Positions 8,504 through 15,896 of a DNA stretch of 64,000 bases are shown in pieces. The notes below the pieces were generated by a model. That model had not been told where the DNA came from. It did no database searches and worked only from the letters and a program-made list of their open reading frames with translations. How positions within the stretch are numbered: the first letter of the stretch is position 1; every line of letters starts with the position of its first letter. The translations under genes and the position numbers were made by a program. Source of the DNA: Novosphingobium sp. (GTDB taxonomy: Bacteria > Pseudomonadota > Alphaproteobacteria > Sphingomonadales > Sphingomonadaceae). The stretch lies in the NCBI RefSeq assembly GCF_024642085.1, contig NZ_JAHEBV010000014.1, positions 1-64,000 on the forward strand, read 5' to 3'.

Positions 8504-8629
8504 TCAGGATTTGCCGCTGTTCCCTTCAGTCGTACCGGGCAGACCGGGGGCAACATCCTTCAAGGTGCCAAGCTTGACCAGTTCGGGACGGGTCCATGCT
8601 GGCTGAAGATCCTGCGGCTGTATCGACAT
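8504..8629 (-). CDS. Lasso-peptide precursor, 41 residues
   Basis: Short gene between B2 and C, starting ATG at 8629 with AGGA 7 nt upstream and ending TGA at 8504. Residues 12-21, WTRPELVKLG, match the RiPP recognition motif Y-x2-P-x-L-x3-G (Trp for Tyr) that binds the PqqD-like B1 protein. Seven residues after that Gly (TLKDVAP) the core GLPGTTEGNSGKS can begin: Gly29 is where core residue 1 falls in Y..P.L...G-x5-T-x-G leaders, with Ala27 in place of the usual Thr. Glu35 is then position 7 and the likely ring acceptor. An Ala27 start with a nine-residue ring (as in paeninodin) is the alternative. The peptide ends in Ser41, the residue type phosphorylated by the kinases that accompany such clusters. 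Confidence 0.85.
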   Translation of the reverse strand: MSIQPQDLQPAWTRPELVKLGTLKDVAPGLPGTTEGNSGKS

Positions 8630-8674
8630 GATGTGATCCTATGCGCCCGTTTTTAAACCTTGTCGTCTCAGCGC

Positions 8675-8703
8675 CCCATAAAACGATTTCGTGATTGTGC
8701 CAA
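8675..8703 (-). promoter_or_regulatory. Possible internal promoter before the lasso precursor
   Basis: On the minus strand, TTGGCA (8698-8703) and TATGGG (8675-8680) are separated by 17 bp in the 85-bp gap before the precursor start. The -10 match is weak. A second promoter would explain high precursor dosage from a mid-operon gene, but this is only a pattern match. Confidence 0.3.
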
Positions 8704-8714
8704 GCCGCAAGGTC

Positions 8715-9122
8715 TTAGCCAAAGCGAATGATCGGATGGAACGGCTCGGCGATGGCTCCGATTACTACAGCGCCGCCGGATTCGACCCAGGCATGTAGGT
8801 CTTCGACCGCGCCGCGCCGCCGCGGGTCCAGTACGCCGATAACAAGTTTGCTGGGTATTTTTCGCCGCCTGTACATGACATGCAAGGCTGTCGCGCGCGG
8901 CAGGCACTTTGTATGAAACGGAAGCCGCGCCGCGGCCCGCTCAACGGCCGGGACCAGCATGGTGCAGTCGCAGGTTGAAGCCGGCTGGCCGGCGTTTGCA
9001 GTTCCGACATCGCCAAGCAGAAAGCGCCAGTGCCTTAACGCGACCGCAGCGACGAGCAGGCGGGCCGCGGCCAGCAATATCATTGCTTCGGCTACCGTGC
9101 TCCACCAGCGAACCTTTGCCAA
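8715..9122 (-). CDS. Lasso-peptide B2 leader peptidase (transglutaminase-like)
   Basis: 135-residue stand-alone cysteine protease of the McjB C-terminal type, which removes the leader from the precursor. The catalytic Cys lies in HTKCLPRATALHVMYRRR (Cys73) and the catalytic His in EDLHAWVESGG (His110), spaced as in lasso B2 proteins. The N-terminus has a hydrophobic helix (AEAMILLAAARLLVAAVAL). It starts with TTG at 9122; this unusual codon is supported by GGAGG 8 nt upstream inside the end of B1. It lies 4 bp after the B1 stop and 85 bp before the precursor. Presence of a separate B1 shows a split B architecture. Confidence 0.9.
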   Translation of the reverse strand: MAKVRWWSTVAEAMILLAAARLLVAAVALRHWRFLLGDVGTANAGQPASTCDCTMLVPAVERAAARLPFHTKCLPRATALHVMYRRRKIPSKLVIGVLDPRRRGAVEDLHAWVESGGAVVIGAIAEPFHPIIRFG

Positions 9123-9126
9123 TGCC

Positions 9127-9396
9127 TCAGCCTCCGGCGATCAGGCCAGCTTCGACCAGGCTTTTTATAAAAGCATCGGTGTCCGCGCCGATCAGGGACG
9201 GCGATGTCTTGAAGTGGGCAGCCAGATCATCAAGCAGGGCCGTGTAATCGCGCGTGCCATCGATGAGCGCCCACGTTGCTGCTGCGCTACCGGTCAGCGA
9301 ATAGAAGGTACCTGTATCCAGGCTCATGACAACAACTTCGCCATCAATCGTCGTTTCGCTGAACGCAGCAGAGTTTTTTACAAGAACGCTGCTCAC
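9127..9396 (-). CDS. Lasso-peptide B1 leader-binding protein (PqqD-like RRE domain)
   Basis: 89-residue PqqD-family protein, the RiPP recognition element that binds the precursor leader and delivers it to B2 and C. It shows the typical pattern of beta strands (GEVVVMSLDTGTFYSLTGSAAATWALIDG) followed by helices (TALLDDLAAHF, DAFIKSLVEAGLI). Length is normal for stand-alone B1. It starts with GTG at 9396 in a GTGA overlap with the kinase stop, so the kinase and B1 are translationally coupled. B2 begins 4 bp after it ends. Confidence 0.92.
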   Translation of the reverse strand: MSSVLVKNSAAFSETTIDGEVVVMSLDTGTFYSLTGSAAATWALIDGTRDYTALLDDLAAHFKTSPSLIGADTDAFIKSLVEAGLIAGG

Positions 9397-10265
9397 GCCG
9401 CCTTGCGCCCTGGAAAACGTAGGATGTGGTTCAAGGCGGCATCCACGGATGAGGCGAACCGGCTGCGATTTATGGGACGCACCAGCCGCGTCATCACAAT
9501 CCCCTGGGCCAGCTTGGCGCGAAGCGCGAACAGGGCAGACCGGTCAGGCTGGGCAGCCTCAAATATGGCTTGCGTATAGTGGTCATCGGCCAGCCGCGCG
9601 AAACGGTCTGCACCGCGCACCGGTTCGCAACGCATATCCGGCCCTGTTTCCAGGAATGTCAGCGATACGAGCGGCAGCGGCTGTGTCGAAGCGCCAGCAG
9701 CCGCGGCCGCGAAACGCTTGTTTGTCCCCGCGCCCACCGCCGCTTCCCCGACCGCGCCGGTCATTTCAACCGCATCCTCCAGCAACTTGAGCCGTTTGTG
9801 TCCGGGCAGAGCCATGATCGGGCCATCGCCCGGCGAATGAACAAGCAGGGTATCATCACAAAACAGCGTCAGCCCGCGCTGGCCCAGCGCAGCGACCAGT
9901 GTTGACTTGCCAGCACCCGACGGTCCGGCAAAGGCAAAGACCTGGCCGTCATGCTCAACCGCTGAAGCGTGGATCGGGACAAGGCCATTGAGGCAGGCGA
10001 TCCCGGTATGAACGGTCCCGCATCGCCATAGCTGTTCTTCTTGCGGATCGCCGCCATCAGGCCATTCGACCGTGATTCCCCGACCTGCTTCGTACAGAAA
10101 GCCAAATCCACTTTCGCAGCGAAGCAGAAATCGGCCAGCCGCCATCTGCCATCGCCCGGGTGTTGCCGCCGTGCCGTCAAGGCCGATCGGCACACTACCG
10201 CGGTTCCACCGCGTTTCGCGCTCCATCTGCGCAAGTGCTTCCATAGAACTGTGCGGCGGCGACAT
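9393..10265 (-). CDS. HPr-kinase-like protein of the lasso cluster (candidate precursor Ser kinase)
   Basis: 290-residue protein with the HPr kinase C-domain. The P-loop GPSGAGKST is at residues 114-122 and an Asp pair in LTLFCDDTL at 137-138. Bifunctional HPr kinases act on the phosphocarrier HPr; the relatives in lasso clusters phosphorylate the C-terminal Ser of the precursor. The local precursor ends in Ser, which fits. I chose the ATG at 10265 (MSPPHSSMEA). A possible promoter at 10337-10364 would leave the longer 329-residue start at 10382 upstream of transcription, and that extension reads like non-coding sequence. It is the first gene of the operon and overlaps B1 by GTGA. Confidence 0.85.
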   Translation of the reverse strand: MSPPHSSMEALAQMERETRWNRGSVPIGLDGTAATPGRWQMAAGRFLLRCESGFGFLYEAGRGITVEWPDGGDPQEEQLWRCGTVHTGIACLNGLVPIHASAVEHDGQVFAFAGPSGAGKSTLVAALGQRGLTLFCDDTLLVHSPGDGPIMALPGHKRLKLLEDAVEMTGAVGEAAVGAGTNKRFAAAAAGASTQPLPLVSLTFLETGPDMRCEPVRGADRFARLADDHYTQAIFEAAQPDRSALFALRAKLAQGIVMTRLVRPINRSRFASSVDAALNHILRFPGRKAA

Positions 10266-10336
10266 GAAGCCAGCCTTGCCTTCACGCCCGGCCAAGGTCA
10301 ACTGCGCCGCTAAGCCCCGATCCCTCGCCCTGATCC

Positions 10337-10364
10337 GACATACTGTGTGGAAAACACCGGTCAA
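10337..10364 (-). promoter_or_regulatory. Candidate sigma-70 promoter of the lasso operon
   Basis: Minus-strand TTGACC (10359-10364), a 16-bp spacer and TATGTC (10337-10342) lie 72-99 bp upstream of the chosen kinase start, in the divergent gap with rpe. Five of six -35 bases match consensus. The site fits the gene order but is not tested. Confidence 0.45.
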
Positions 10365-10423
10365 AGCGCTTGTTCCCCCCATATGTGGTGGCTAAGCGCC
10401 GGGTAAGGAGCTGCATTAACCCC

Positions 10424-11086
10424 ATGCCCGCGCCGCTGATCTCGCCCTCTATCCTGTCTGCCGACTTTGCCCGGTTGGGCGAGGAAGTGCGCGCCGTGGA
10501 CGCGGCCGGGGCGGACTGGATCCATGTCGATGTCATGGACGGGCATTTCGTGCCCAACCTCACGATCGGGCCGATGGTGGTAAAGGCGCTGCGTCCGCAC
10601 ACCACCAAGCCGCTCGACGTCCACCTGATGATCAGCCCGGTCGACAGTTTCATCGACGCCTTTGCCGAGGCCGGAGCCGATGTCATCACCTTTCACCCGG
10701 AAGCCGGGCCCCACGCCCACCGCACAGTTCAGGCGATCAAGGCACATGGGAAGAAGGCAGGAATCTCGCTCAACCCGGCGACGCCGGCCAAGATGCTTGA
10801 TTATCTGATCGACGAAATCGACCTCGTCCTGGTGATGAGCGTCAACCCCGGCTTTGGCGGCCAAAGCTTCATTACCAGCCAGCTCAGGAAGATCGAGGCG
10901 GTGCGCAAGATGATCGACAAGACCGGGCGCGATATCCGCCTGGAAGTCGATGGCGGCGTAGATGCCGCGACCGCACCGCTGTGCGTCTTGGCTGGAGCGG
11001 ACGTGCTGGTCGCAGGCACAGCAACGTTTCGGGGCGGGCCAGAATGCTATGCGGCCAACATTGCCGCGCTCAAGGGTTTGGGGTGA
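10424..11086 (+). CDS. rpe: Ribulose-phosphate 3-epimerase
   Basis: 220-residue TIM-barrel enzyme interconverting D-ribulose 5-phosphate and D-xylulose 5-phosphate in the pentose phosphate pathway. Family motifs are all present: [15 protein letters not shown] at the N-terminus, [18 protein letters not shown] with metal-binding His and catalytic Asp, [18 protein letters not shown] and [14 protein letters not shown]. The ATG at 10424 gives the normal family N-terminus, with AAGGAG 13 nt upstream; an upstream in-frame start at 10370 would add unrelated residues. It is divergent from the lasso operon. The heparinase-like gene starts 3 bp after its stop, so the two are probably co-transcribed. Confidence 0.96.
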   Translation: MPAPLISPSILSADFARLGEEVRAVDAAGADWIHVDVMDGHFVPNLTIGPMVVKALRPHTTKPLDVHLMISPVDSFIDAFAEAGADVITFHPEAGPHAHRTVQAIKAHGKKAGISLNPATPAKMLDYLIDEIDLVLVMSVNPGFGGQSFITSQLRKIEAVRKMIDKTGRDIRLEVDGGVDAATAPLCVLAGADVLVAGTATFRGGPECYAANIAALKGLG

Positions 11087-11089
11087 ACC

Positions 11090-12997
11090 ATGGCCGATGC
11101 CCTGTCCATCCGCGAAGCTGCCCGATCGACCGGCGACAGCTTGGCCGGATCGGGCGGGCAGAACCGGGCCGTTCCACTGGCCGCGGGCAATGAGGAGCAC
11201 GCATTGACCGAGGCCGATATTCCGCCTGCCGATGCACTGCCGGCCCAGGCCCCGGGTGAAGTGATTGAACCGGGCCGCGCGCTGGCTCTGGCAGATTTTG
11301 CGCCACCTGCGGTTGGCGCGGGCGAACGGTTGCTGCGCATGGCATACCGCCTGGGCGTACCCGGATCGGCGCTGTCCGGGCGGCTGGGCAAGGCGGCCAG
11401 GCCGCGCTTGCTGGCAACGGTGCAAAATCCGCTGCCGGGATCGCGCATGGCAGGAACGGCCCTGCGCGCCGGGCATTTTCTGGTCCACGGAATCAAGGCG
11501 CCGATTGCCCAGGTCGATTTCGCCGGGGCGGCACGAATGGCCCCGCCGCTGGAACGGGTGGTCCATTCGTTTGCGTGGCTGTCCGATGTGGAAACCTGCG
11601 GTCCGCGCGAACAAGGCGCGCCTGTTGCCGAACGGATCCTGACCGCCTGGCTGGGCTCAAACCCCAAGCCGCCATCGCGGCCTGGCAAAGGCCCGGCCTG
11701 GATGGTCGGCAATGCCGGAACGCGTGTGCTCAACTGGCTGGTTCATGCGCCCTTGATCCTGTCGGGCGGCGATGCAGCATTGCGCGCCCGCGTGTTCAAT
11801 CACCTGTCCGATACCGCCCGCTGGCTTGATAAGAACGTGGGCCGCGCCGACGATCTGCTGGGCGAGGTTGCCGGGTGGAGCGGGATCGTTGCCGCCGGAC
11901 TGCTGATGCCCGATGGCAAGCCGCGCCGTCTGTTTGGCGAAGCCGGACTGATCAAGGCGCTGGGCGAGATGGTCGGCGACGATGGCGGCGTCCTGTCGCG
12001 CAGCCCGCTGATGCAGATGGAAGCGATCGCGCTGCTGGTGCGGCTGCGCGCCTGCTATTCCGCGGTGCGGCGCGATCCGCCCGCTGCGCTTGATGCGATC
12101 CTCAGCCTGCTGGTGCCGCCGCTGCTGGCCTTGACGCACGGTGATGGATCGCTGGGGTCGTGGCAGGGCGGCTGGGCAGTCGATGCCAGCGATGTGGCAA
12201 CTCTGGTCACCGCAACCGGGGTACGCAGCCGGCCACTGCGCGATGTGCGGCAGTGGGGATATCAGCGCATCGTGGCGGGCAAGACAATCTTGCAGTTCGA
12301 TGCTGCGCCGCCGCCGCTGGCCCGGCACGCGCGTTCGGGCTGCGCTTCGACCTTGGCCTTCGAACTCAGCCAGGGGCCTCATCGTATTGTGGTCAATTGC
12401 GGCGGCGCCGCCTGTGCGGGCGGGCTAATACCGGTCCGGCTGGAACAGGGGTTGCGCGCCACCGCGGCCCATTCGACCTTGGTGCTCGACGATGCCAATT
12501 CAACTGCCGTGGTGATCAACGGTAAACTGGGCAGCGGTGTTTCCGAGGTTGAGGTCGATCGCCGCCTGATCGCCGGAGAACGACAGGGCGGGGCAACCCG
12601 GCTGGAAGCAAGCCATAACGGCTATGCCTCGCGGCACGGGCTGATCCACCGCCGCATCCTGATCTTGCGCGATGACGGCAGCGAACTGCGCGGCGAAGAT
12701 CTGCTGGTTCCGCGCAGCGGCAAAGGCAAGACCGGGAAGGTGGCTTTCGCGATCCGTTTTCACCTGGGGGTGGGGATTGAACTGGGCCTGTCTGATGACG
12801 GGCAGGGTGCCGGGCTTGCCTTGCCCGATGGGTCGTACTGGCAGTTCCGCGCCGGGGGCGACAATCAGGTTTCGATTGAAGAGAGTTTGTGGGCCGATGG
12901 GCAGGGCCGCCCGCAGCCGATCCAGCAGCTGGTAATTTCCGGCATGGTTTCGCGCGGCGGCGGCAGCTTTGCCTGGCTGCTCAAGAAAATGGGGTAA
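11090..12997 (+). CDS. Heparinase II/III family protein
   Basis: 635-residue protein resembling heparinase II/III-like polysaccharide lyases. The N-terminal half is an alpha-helical toroid-like region (WLVHAPLILSGGDAALRARVFNHLSDTARWLDKNV). The C-terminal half is a beta-rich heparinase domain beginning near RQWGYQRIVAGKTILQFDAAPPP and including SGCASTLAFELSQGPHRIVVNCGG and AAHSTLVLDDANS. Soil alphaproteobacteria carry this gene between rpe and purH although they do not use heparin, so the substrate is unknown; an endogenous acidic glycan is possible. No signal peptide is obvious. The start is 3 bp after rpe, and purH follows after 6 bp, which supports one operon. Confidence 0.85.
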   Translation: MADALSIREAARSTGDSLAGSGGQNRAVPLAAGNEEHALTEADIPPADALPAQAPGEVIEPGRALALADFAPPAVGAGERLLRMAYRLGVPGSALSGRLGKAARPRLLATVQNPLPGSRMAGTALRAGHFLVHGIKAPIAQVDFAGAARMAPPLERVVHSFAWLSDVETCGPREQGAPVAERILTAWLGSNPKPPSRPGKGPAWMVGNAGTRVLNWLVHAPLILSGGDAALRARVFNHLSDTARWLDKNVGRADDLLGEVAGWSGIVAAGLLMPDGKPRRLFGEAGLIKALGEMVGDDGGVLSRSPLMQMEAIALLVRLRACYSAVRRDPPAALDAILSLLVPPLLALTHGDGSLGSWQGGWAVDASDVATLVTATGVRSRPLRDVRQWGYQRIVAGKTILQFDAAPPPLARHARSGCASTLAFELSQGPHRIVVNCGGAACAGGLIPVRLEQGLRATAAHSTLVLDDANSTAVVINGKLGSGVSEVEVDRRLIAGERQGGATRLEASHNGYASRHGLIHRRILILRDDGSELRGEDLLVPRSGKGKTGKVAFAIRFHLGVGIELGLSDDGQGAGLALPDGSYWQFRAGGDNQVSIEESLWADGQGRPQPIQQLVISGMVSRGGGSFAWLLKKMG

Positions 12998-13003
12998 TTC
13001 CAC

Positions 13004-14593
13004 GTGAGCGATGTAAAAATCCGCCGGGCGCTGCTGTCAGTGTCCGACAAGACCGGACTGGTCGAGCTGGGCCAAGCGCTGGCCGCGCGCGGGGTGGAGC
13101 TGGTCTCGACCGGCGGCACGGCCAAGGCCCTGCGCGATGCAGGGCTGGCGGTGAAGGACGTATCGGAGCTGACCGGCTTTCCTGAAATGATGGACGGACG
13201 GGTCAAGACCCTGCACCCGACCGTCCACGGCGGGTTGCTGGCGGTGCGCGACAACCCCCAACACGCCGCTGCGATGGAATCCCACGGGATCGGCGCGATC
13301 GATCTGGTTGTGGTCAACCTCTACCCGTTCGAGGCGACCGTGGCCAAAGGCGCTGACCGCGACACGATCATCGAGAACATCGACATCGGCGGCCCCTCGA
13401 TGGTTCGCTCGGCGGCAAAGAACCACCAGTTCGTGGCGATTGTCACGGACCCGGCCGACTATGCCGGGCTGCTGGCCGAGCTGGCGCAGACAGATGGAGC
13501 GACCACGCTGGCCTTCCGCCGACTGCTGGCCGCCAAGGCCTTTGCTGCCACCGCCGCCTATGACAGCATGATCGGGCAATGGTTCGCCTATGCCGATCAG
13601 GGGCAGAAATTCCCGCCGATGGTCAGCATGACCCGCAAGCTGGCGGGGACGCTGCGCTATGGTGAAAACCCGCACCAGGATGCCGCGCTTTATCTTCCGG
13701 CTGGCCCCCACGCCAAAGGCCTGCCCCAGGCCCAGCAGGTTCAGGGCAAGGCGCTGTCCTACAACAATTACAACGATGCCAATGCTGCACTGGAACTTGC
13801 TGCAGAGTTTGCCGGACAGCAGCCCGCCGTGATCATCGTCAAACACGCCAACCCATGCGGGGTTGCCCAGGCCGATACCTTGCTGAAGGCGTGGCAGGGC
13901 GCACTGTCCTGCGACGATGTGTCGGCCTTTGGCGGGATCGTGGCGACCAATGTCCCGCTGGACGGCCCCACGGCCGAAGCGATCTGCCAGATCTTCACCG
14001 AGGTCGTCGTCGCGCCCGGAGCAGACGATGCAGCGCGCGCGGCCTTTGCCAGGAAAAAGAACCTGCGCCTGCTGATCACCGATGGCCTGCCCGATCCGCG
14101 CCGGCCGGGGCAGACGCTGGCGATCATTGCCGGGGGCATCCTGGTGCAGGACCGGGACAGCGGCGCGATTGAGGAGGCTGACCTCAGGGTAGTGACCAAG
14201 CGTGCGCCCAGCCCGCAGGAAATGAAGGACTGCCTGTTCGCCTGGACTGTGGCGCGCCACGTGAAGTCGAACGCGATCGTCTATGCCCGCGACGGTATCA
14301 CCGCCGGGATCGGTGCCGGCCAGATGAACCGCCGCGATTCGTCCCGCATCGCCGCGATGAAGGCAGCTGAAGCGGCCGATAAACACGGTTGGGAACAGAG
14401 CCGCGCGGTGGGCAGCGCAGTCGCTTCCGATGCCTTCTTTCCCTTCGCCGATGGGCTGCTGGCCGCGGCGCAAGCCGGCGCGACCGCGGTGATCCAGCCG
14501 GGCGGATCGATCCGCGACGACGAGGTTATTGCCGCCGCCGATGCAGCCGGATTGGCGATGGTGTTTACCGGAATGCGCCATTTCCGCCATTGA
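13004..14593 (+). CDS. purH: Bifunctional AICAR transformylase / IMP cyclohydrolase
   Basis: 529-residue PurH that completes de novo purine synthesis. The C-terminal transformylase formylates AICAR with 10-formyl-tetrahydrofolate and the N-terminal MGS-like domain closes the ring to IMP. Visible motifs are [18 protein letters not shown] and [12 protein letters not shown] (cyclohydrolase). In the transformylase they are [39 protein letters not shown] and FFPFADGL, ending GMRHFRH. The start is GTG at 13004, 6 bp after the heparinase-like gene. Length and domain order are normal. A long open frame on the opposite strand is only its codon-bias shadow. Confidence 0.97.
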   Translation: MSDVKIRRALLSVSDKTGLVELGQALAARGVELVSTGGTAKALRDAGLAVKDVSELTGFPEMMDGRVKTLHPTVHGGLLAVRDNPQHAAAMESHGIGAIDLVVVNLYPFEATVAKGADRDTIIENIDIGGPSMVRSAAKNHQFVAIVTDPADYAGLLAELAQTDGATTLAFRRLLAAKAFAATAAYDSMIGQWFAYADQGQKFPPMVSMTRKLAGTLRYGENPHQDAALYLPAGPHAKGLPQAQQVQGKALSYNNYNDANAALELAAEFAGQQPAVIIVKHANPCGVAQADTLLKAWQGALSCDDVSAFGGIVATNVPLDGPTAEAICQIFTEVVVAPGADDAARAAFARKKNLRLLITDGLPDPRRPGQTLAIIAGGILVQDRDSGAIEEADLRVVTKRAPSPQEMKDCLFAWTVARHVKSNAIVYARDGITAGIGAGQMNRRDSSRIAAMKAAEAADKHGWEQSRAVGSAVASDAFFPFADGLLAAAQAGATAVIQPGGSIRDDEVIAAADAAGLAMVFTGMRHFRH

Positions 14594-14742
14594 CCATTGG
14601 CGTAAACCATCATTTCAACGCAGCTGCGGATCGCTTCACCGCGTGAACGGTCACGAATCCGCCGTGTTCACTTGGCGGTAAGGGCATTGTCTGCACAGAG
14701 GCCGTCAAGCGAATCACGCACCATTTTTCCGAAAGCCGTTTC

Positions 14743-14904
14743 ATGGGCCTGTTCAAAGCCGATCTGTACCGTTCGTTTGCCATCGGCTTTGCCCTTGGCG
14801 CAGCCGCCTTGGTGGCGACGGTCGGGACGCGCGGTGCAGAACCCCAGAGCGGCATCGTCGCTGCGGCTCAGGCGGCACCGGTCGCGGTCGACCAGACCCG
14901 TTAA
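14743..14904 (+). CDS. Small single-helix membrane protein, 53 residues
   Basis: Short gene between purH and the Fur-type regulator, running from ATG 14743 to TAA 14904. The product begins MGLFKADLYRSFAIGFALG and has one hydrophobic helix (about residues 11-28). An Ala-rich tail ends PVAVDQTR. Codon choice is like that of neighbouring genes (G/C third positions) and it fills an otherwise empty 355-bp gap. No known domain is recognised. The upstream ribosome site is poor. I cannot assign a function; a membrane-anchored small protein is the most the sequence allows. Confidence 0.6.
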   Translation: MGLFKADLYRSFAIGFALGAAALVATVGTRGAEPQSGIVAAAQAAPVAVDQTR

Positions 14905-14948
14905 GCGTTCCGATTGCCCCGCGGCGCAGGGCATCCTATATCCGCCCG

Positions 14949-15422
14949 ATGGCGGCACACCATCATCATCATCACGAACCCAGCGGCAACAACCTGATCG
15001 AGGCCGCCCGCGCGGAACTTGTCGAAGCGGGTGAACAGTGGACCGACATGCGCGGCGAGGTATTCCAGGCGCTGGCGGACCAGTCACGCCCTGCCAGCGC
15101 CTATGATATTGCCGAGGATGTATCAAAGGCGCGCGGCAAACGCGTAGCGGCCAATTCGGTTTACCGCATTCTCGATCTGTTCGTGAAAACCAACCTGGCG
15201 CGCCGGGTGGAAAGCGCCAACGCCTATGTCGCCAACCCGCACCCGGGCTGCCGCCATGACTGCATCTTTCTGATCTGCGACAGCTGCGGCAAGGCAACCC
15301 ACATCGATGATGACAAGCTGACCGGCGCGCTGGTCGAGGCCGCGCACCAGGCGGGCTTTGCCGATATCCGCCCGGTCGTCGAACTGCGCGGGCTGTGCGC
15401 CGACTGTTCGAACGAGGCCTGA
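14949..15422 (+). CDS. Fur-family metalloregulator (Zur-like) with natural hexahistidine N-terminus
   Basis: 157-residue transcriptional repressor of the Fur family. A winged-helix DNA-binding half (ARAELVEAGEQWTDMRGEVFQALADQSRPASAYDIAEDV, VAANSVYRILDLFVKTNLARRVES) is followed by a metal-sensing dimer domain. Two CxxC pairs bind the structural zinc: CDSCGK and the C-terminal CADCS. Zur proteins repress zinc uptake when zinc is abundant; Zur rather than Fur is suggested by the HPGCRHDCIFLICDSCG block but is not certain. The N-terminus is MAAHHHHHHEPS, with His 4-9 encoded by CAC and CAT codons, a likely extra metal-binding segment. It follows the small membrane protein by 44 bp and converges on the VOC gene. 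Confidence 0.88.
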   Translation: MAAHHHHHHEPSGNNLIEAARAELVEAGEQWTDMRGEVFQALADQSRPASAYDIAEDVSKARGKRVAANSVYRILDLFVKTNLARRVESANAYVANPHPGCRHDCIFLICDSCGKATHIDDDKLTGALVEAAHQAGFADIRPVVELRGLCADCSNEA

Positions 15423-15423
15423 G

Positions 15424-15810
15424 TCACCCGAACTGGGTCAGGCTCAGCAGGTTTCCATCGGGATCGGCGAACCAGGCCACGGCCGATCCGCCCTGGGGCG
15501 AGCGCCAGATGGCATCCGGGCCCTGATCGTACCCTTCATAGATCTTGAACGCTACCCCCTTGGCTTTCAGCGCGGCGACGGTTGCTGCAATGTCTGACAC
15601 ATGCCACCCCAGCACGGTGTGGCCTGCCGCCTGATAGCCATCGACCGTGGTCAGCCGCATCGGGGTGCGGTTGCCCAGATCGAAAGTCACGGCATGCTCG
15701 TCCTCGCCCAGCACACGCAGGCCTAAAACATTTGCGTAGAACGGCTTCGAGCGCGAACGGTCGGCAGTGATGACGAAGCCCAGCGGCTGGGCGGTGGCTG
15801 GAAGCGACAT
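15424..15810 (-). CDS. VOC / glyoxalase-like domain protein
   Basis: 128-residue single-domain protein of the vicinal-oxygen-chelate superfamily (glyoxalase, bleomycin resistance, dioxygenase fold). The two beta-alpha-beta-beta-beta modules are visible: FVITADRSRSKPFYANVLGLRVLGEDEHAVTFDL, and LGWHVSDIAATVAALKAKGVAFKIYEG with a C-terminal AVAWFADPDGNLLSLTQFG carrying the usual metal-ligand Asp/Asn region. The ATG at 15810 is preceded by GGAGA at 7 nt; a longer open frame exists but has no ribosome site. It converges on the Zur-like gene with a 1-bp gap and is divergent from dxs. The substrate cannot be assigned from sequence. Confidence 0.82.
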   Translation of the reverse strand: MSLPATAQPLGFVITADRSRSKPFYANVLGLRVLGEDEHAVTFDLGNRTPMRLTTVDGYQAAGHTVLGWHVSDIAATVAALKAKGVAFKIYEGYDQGPDAIWRSPQGGSAVAWFADPDGNLLSLTQFG

Positions 15811-15896
15811 TGGCAGGTCTCCGCGAAGGCGATCGGGGCAGGCGTGCCCCAACGGTACAATCGACACCCGTGTAGCAAGTGTGTAAGGCACTGACC

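Noticed and set aside
10266..10382. 39-residue N-terminal extension of the lasso kinase from ATG 10382
   Set aside because: It would start upstream of the likely promoter and reads like non-coding sequence; the 10265 start is preferred.
10361..11614. 417-residue minus-strand frame across rpe and the heparinase-like gene
   Set aside because: It spans two well-supported plus-strand genes and shows no protein family features.
13037..14590. 517-residue open frame on the strand opposite purH
   Set aside because: It lies fully inside purH, whose motifs are unambiguous, and reads as an anticodon-biased shadow with no family pattern.
14949..14984. Hexahistidine run as evidence of vector or cloning contamination
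   Set aside because: It is embedded in a normal Zur-like gene with native flanking genes and mixed CAC/CAT codons, so a tag artefact is unlikely.
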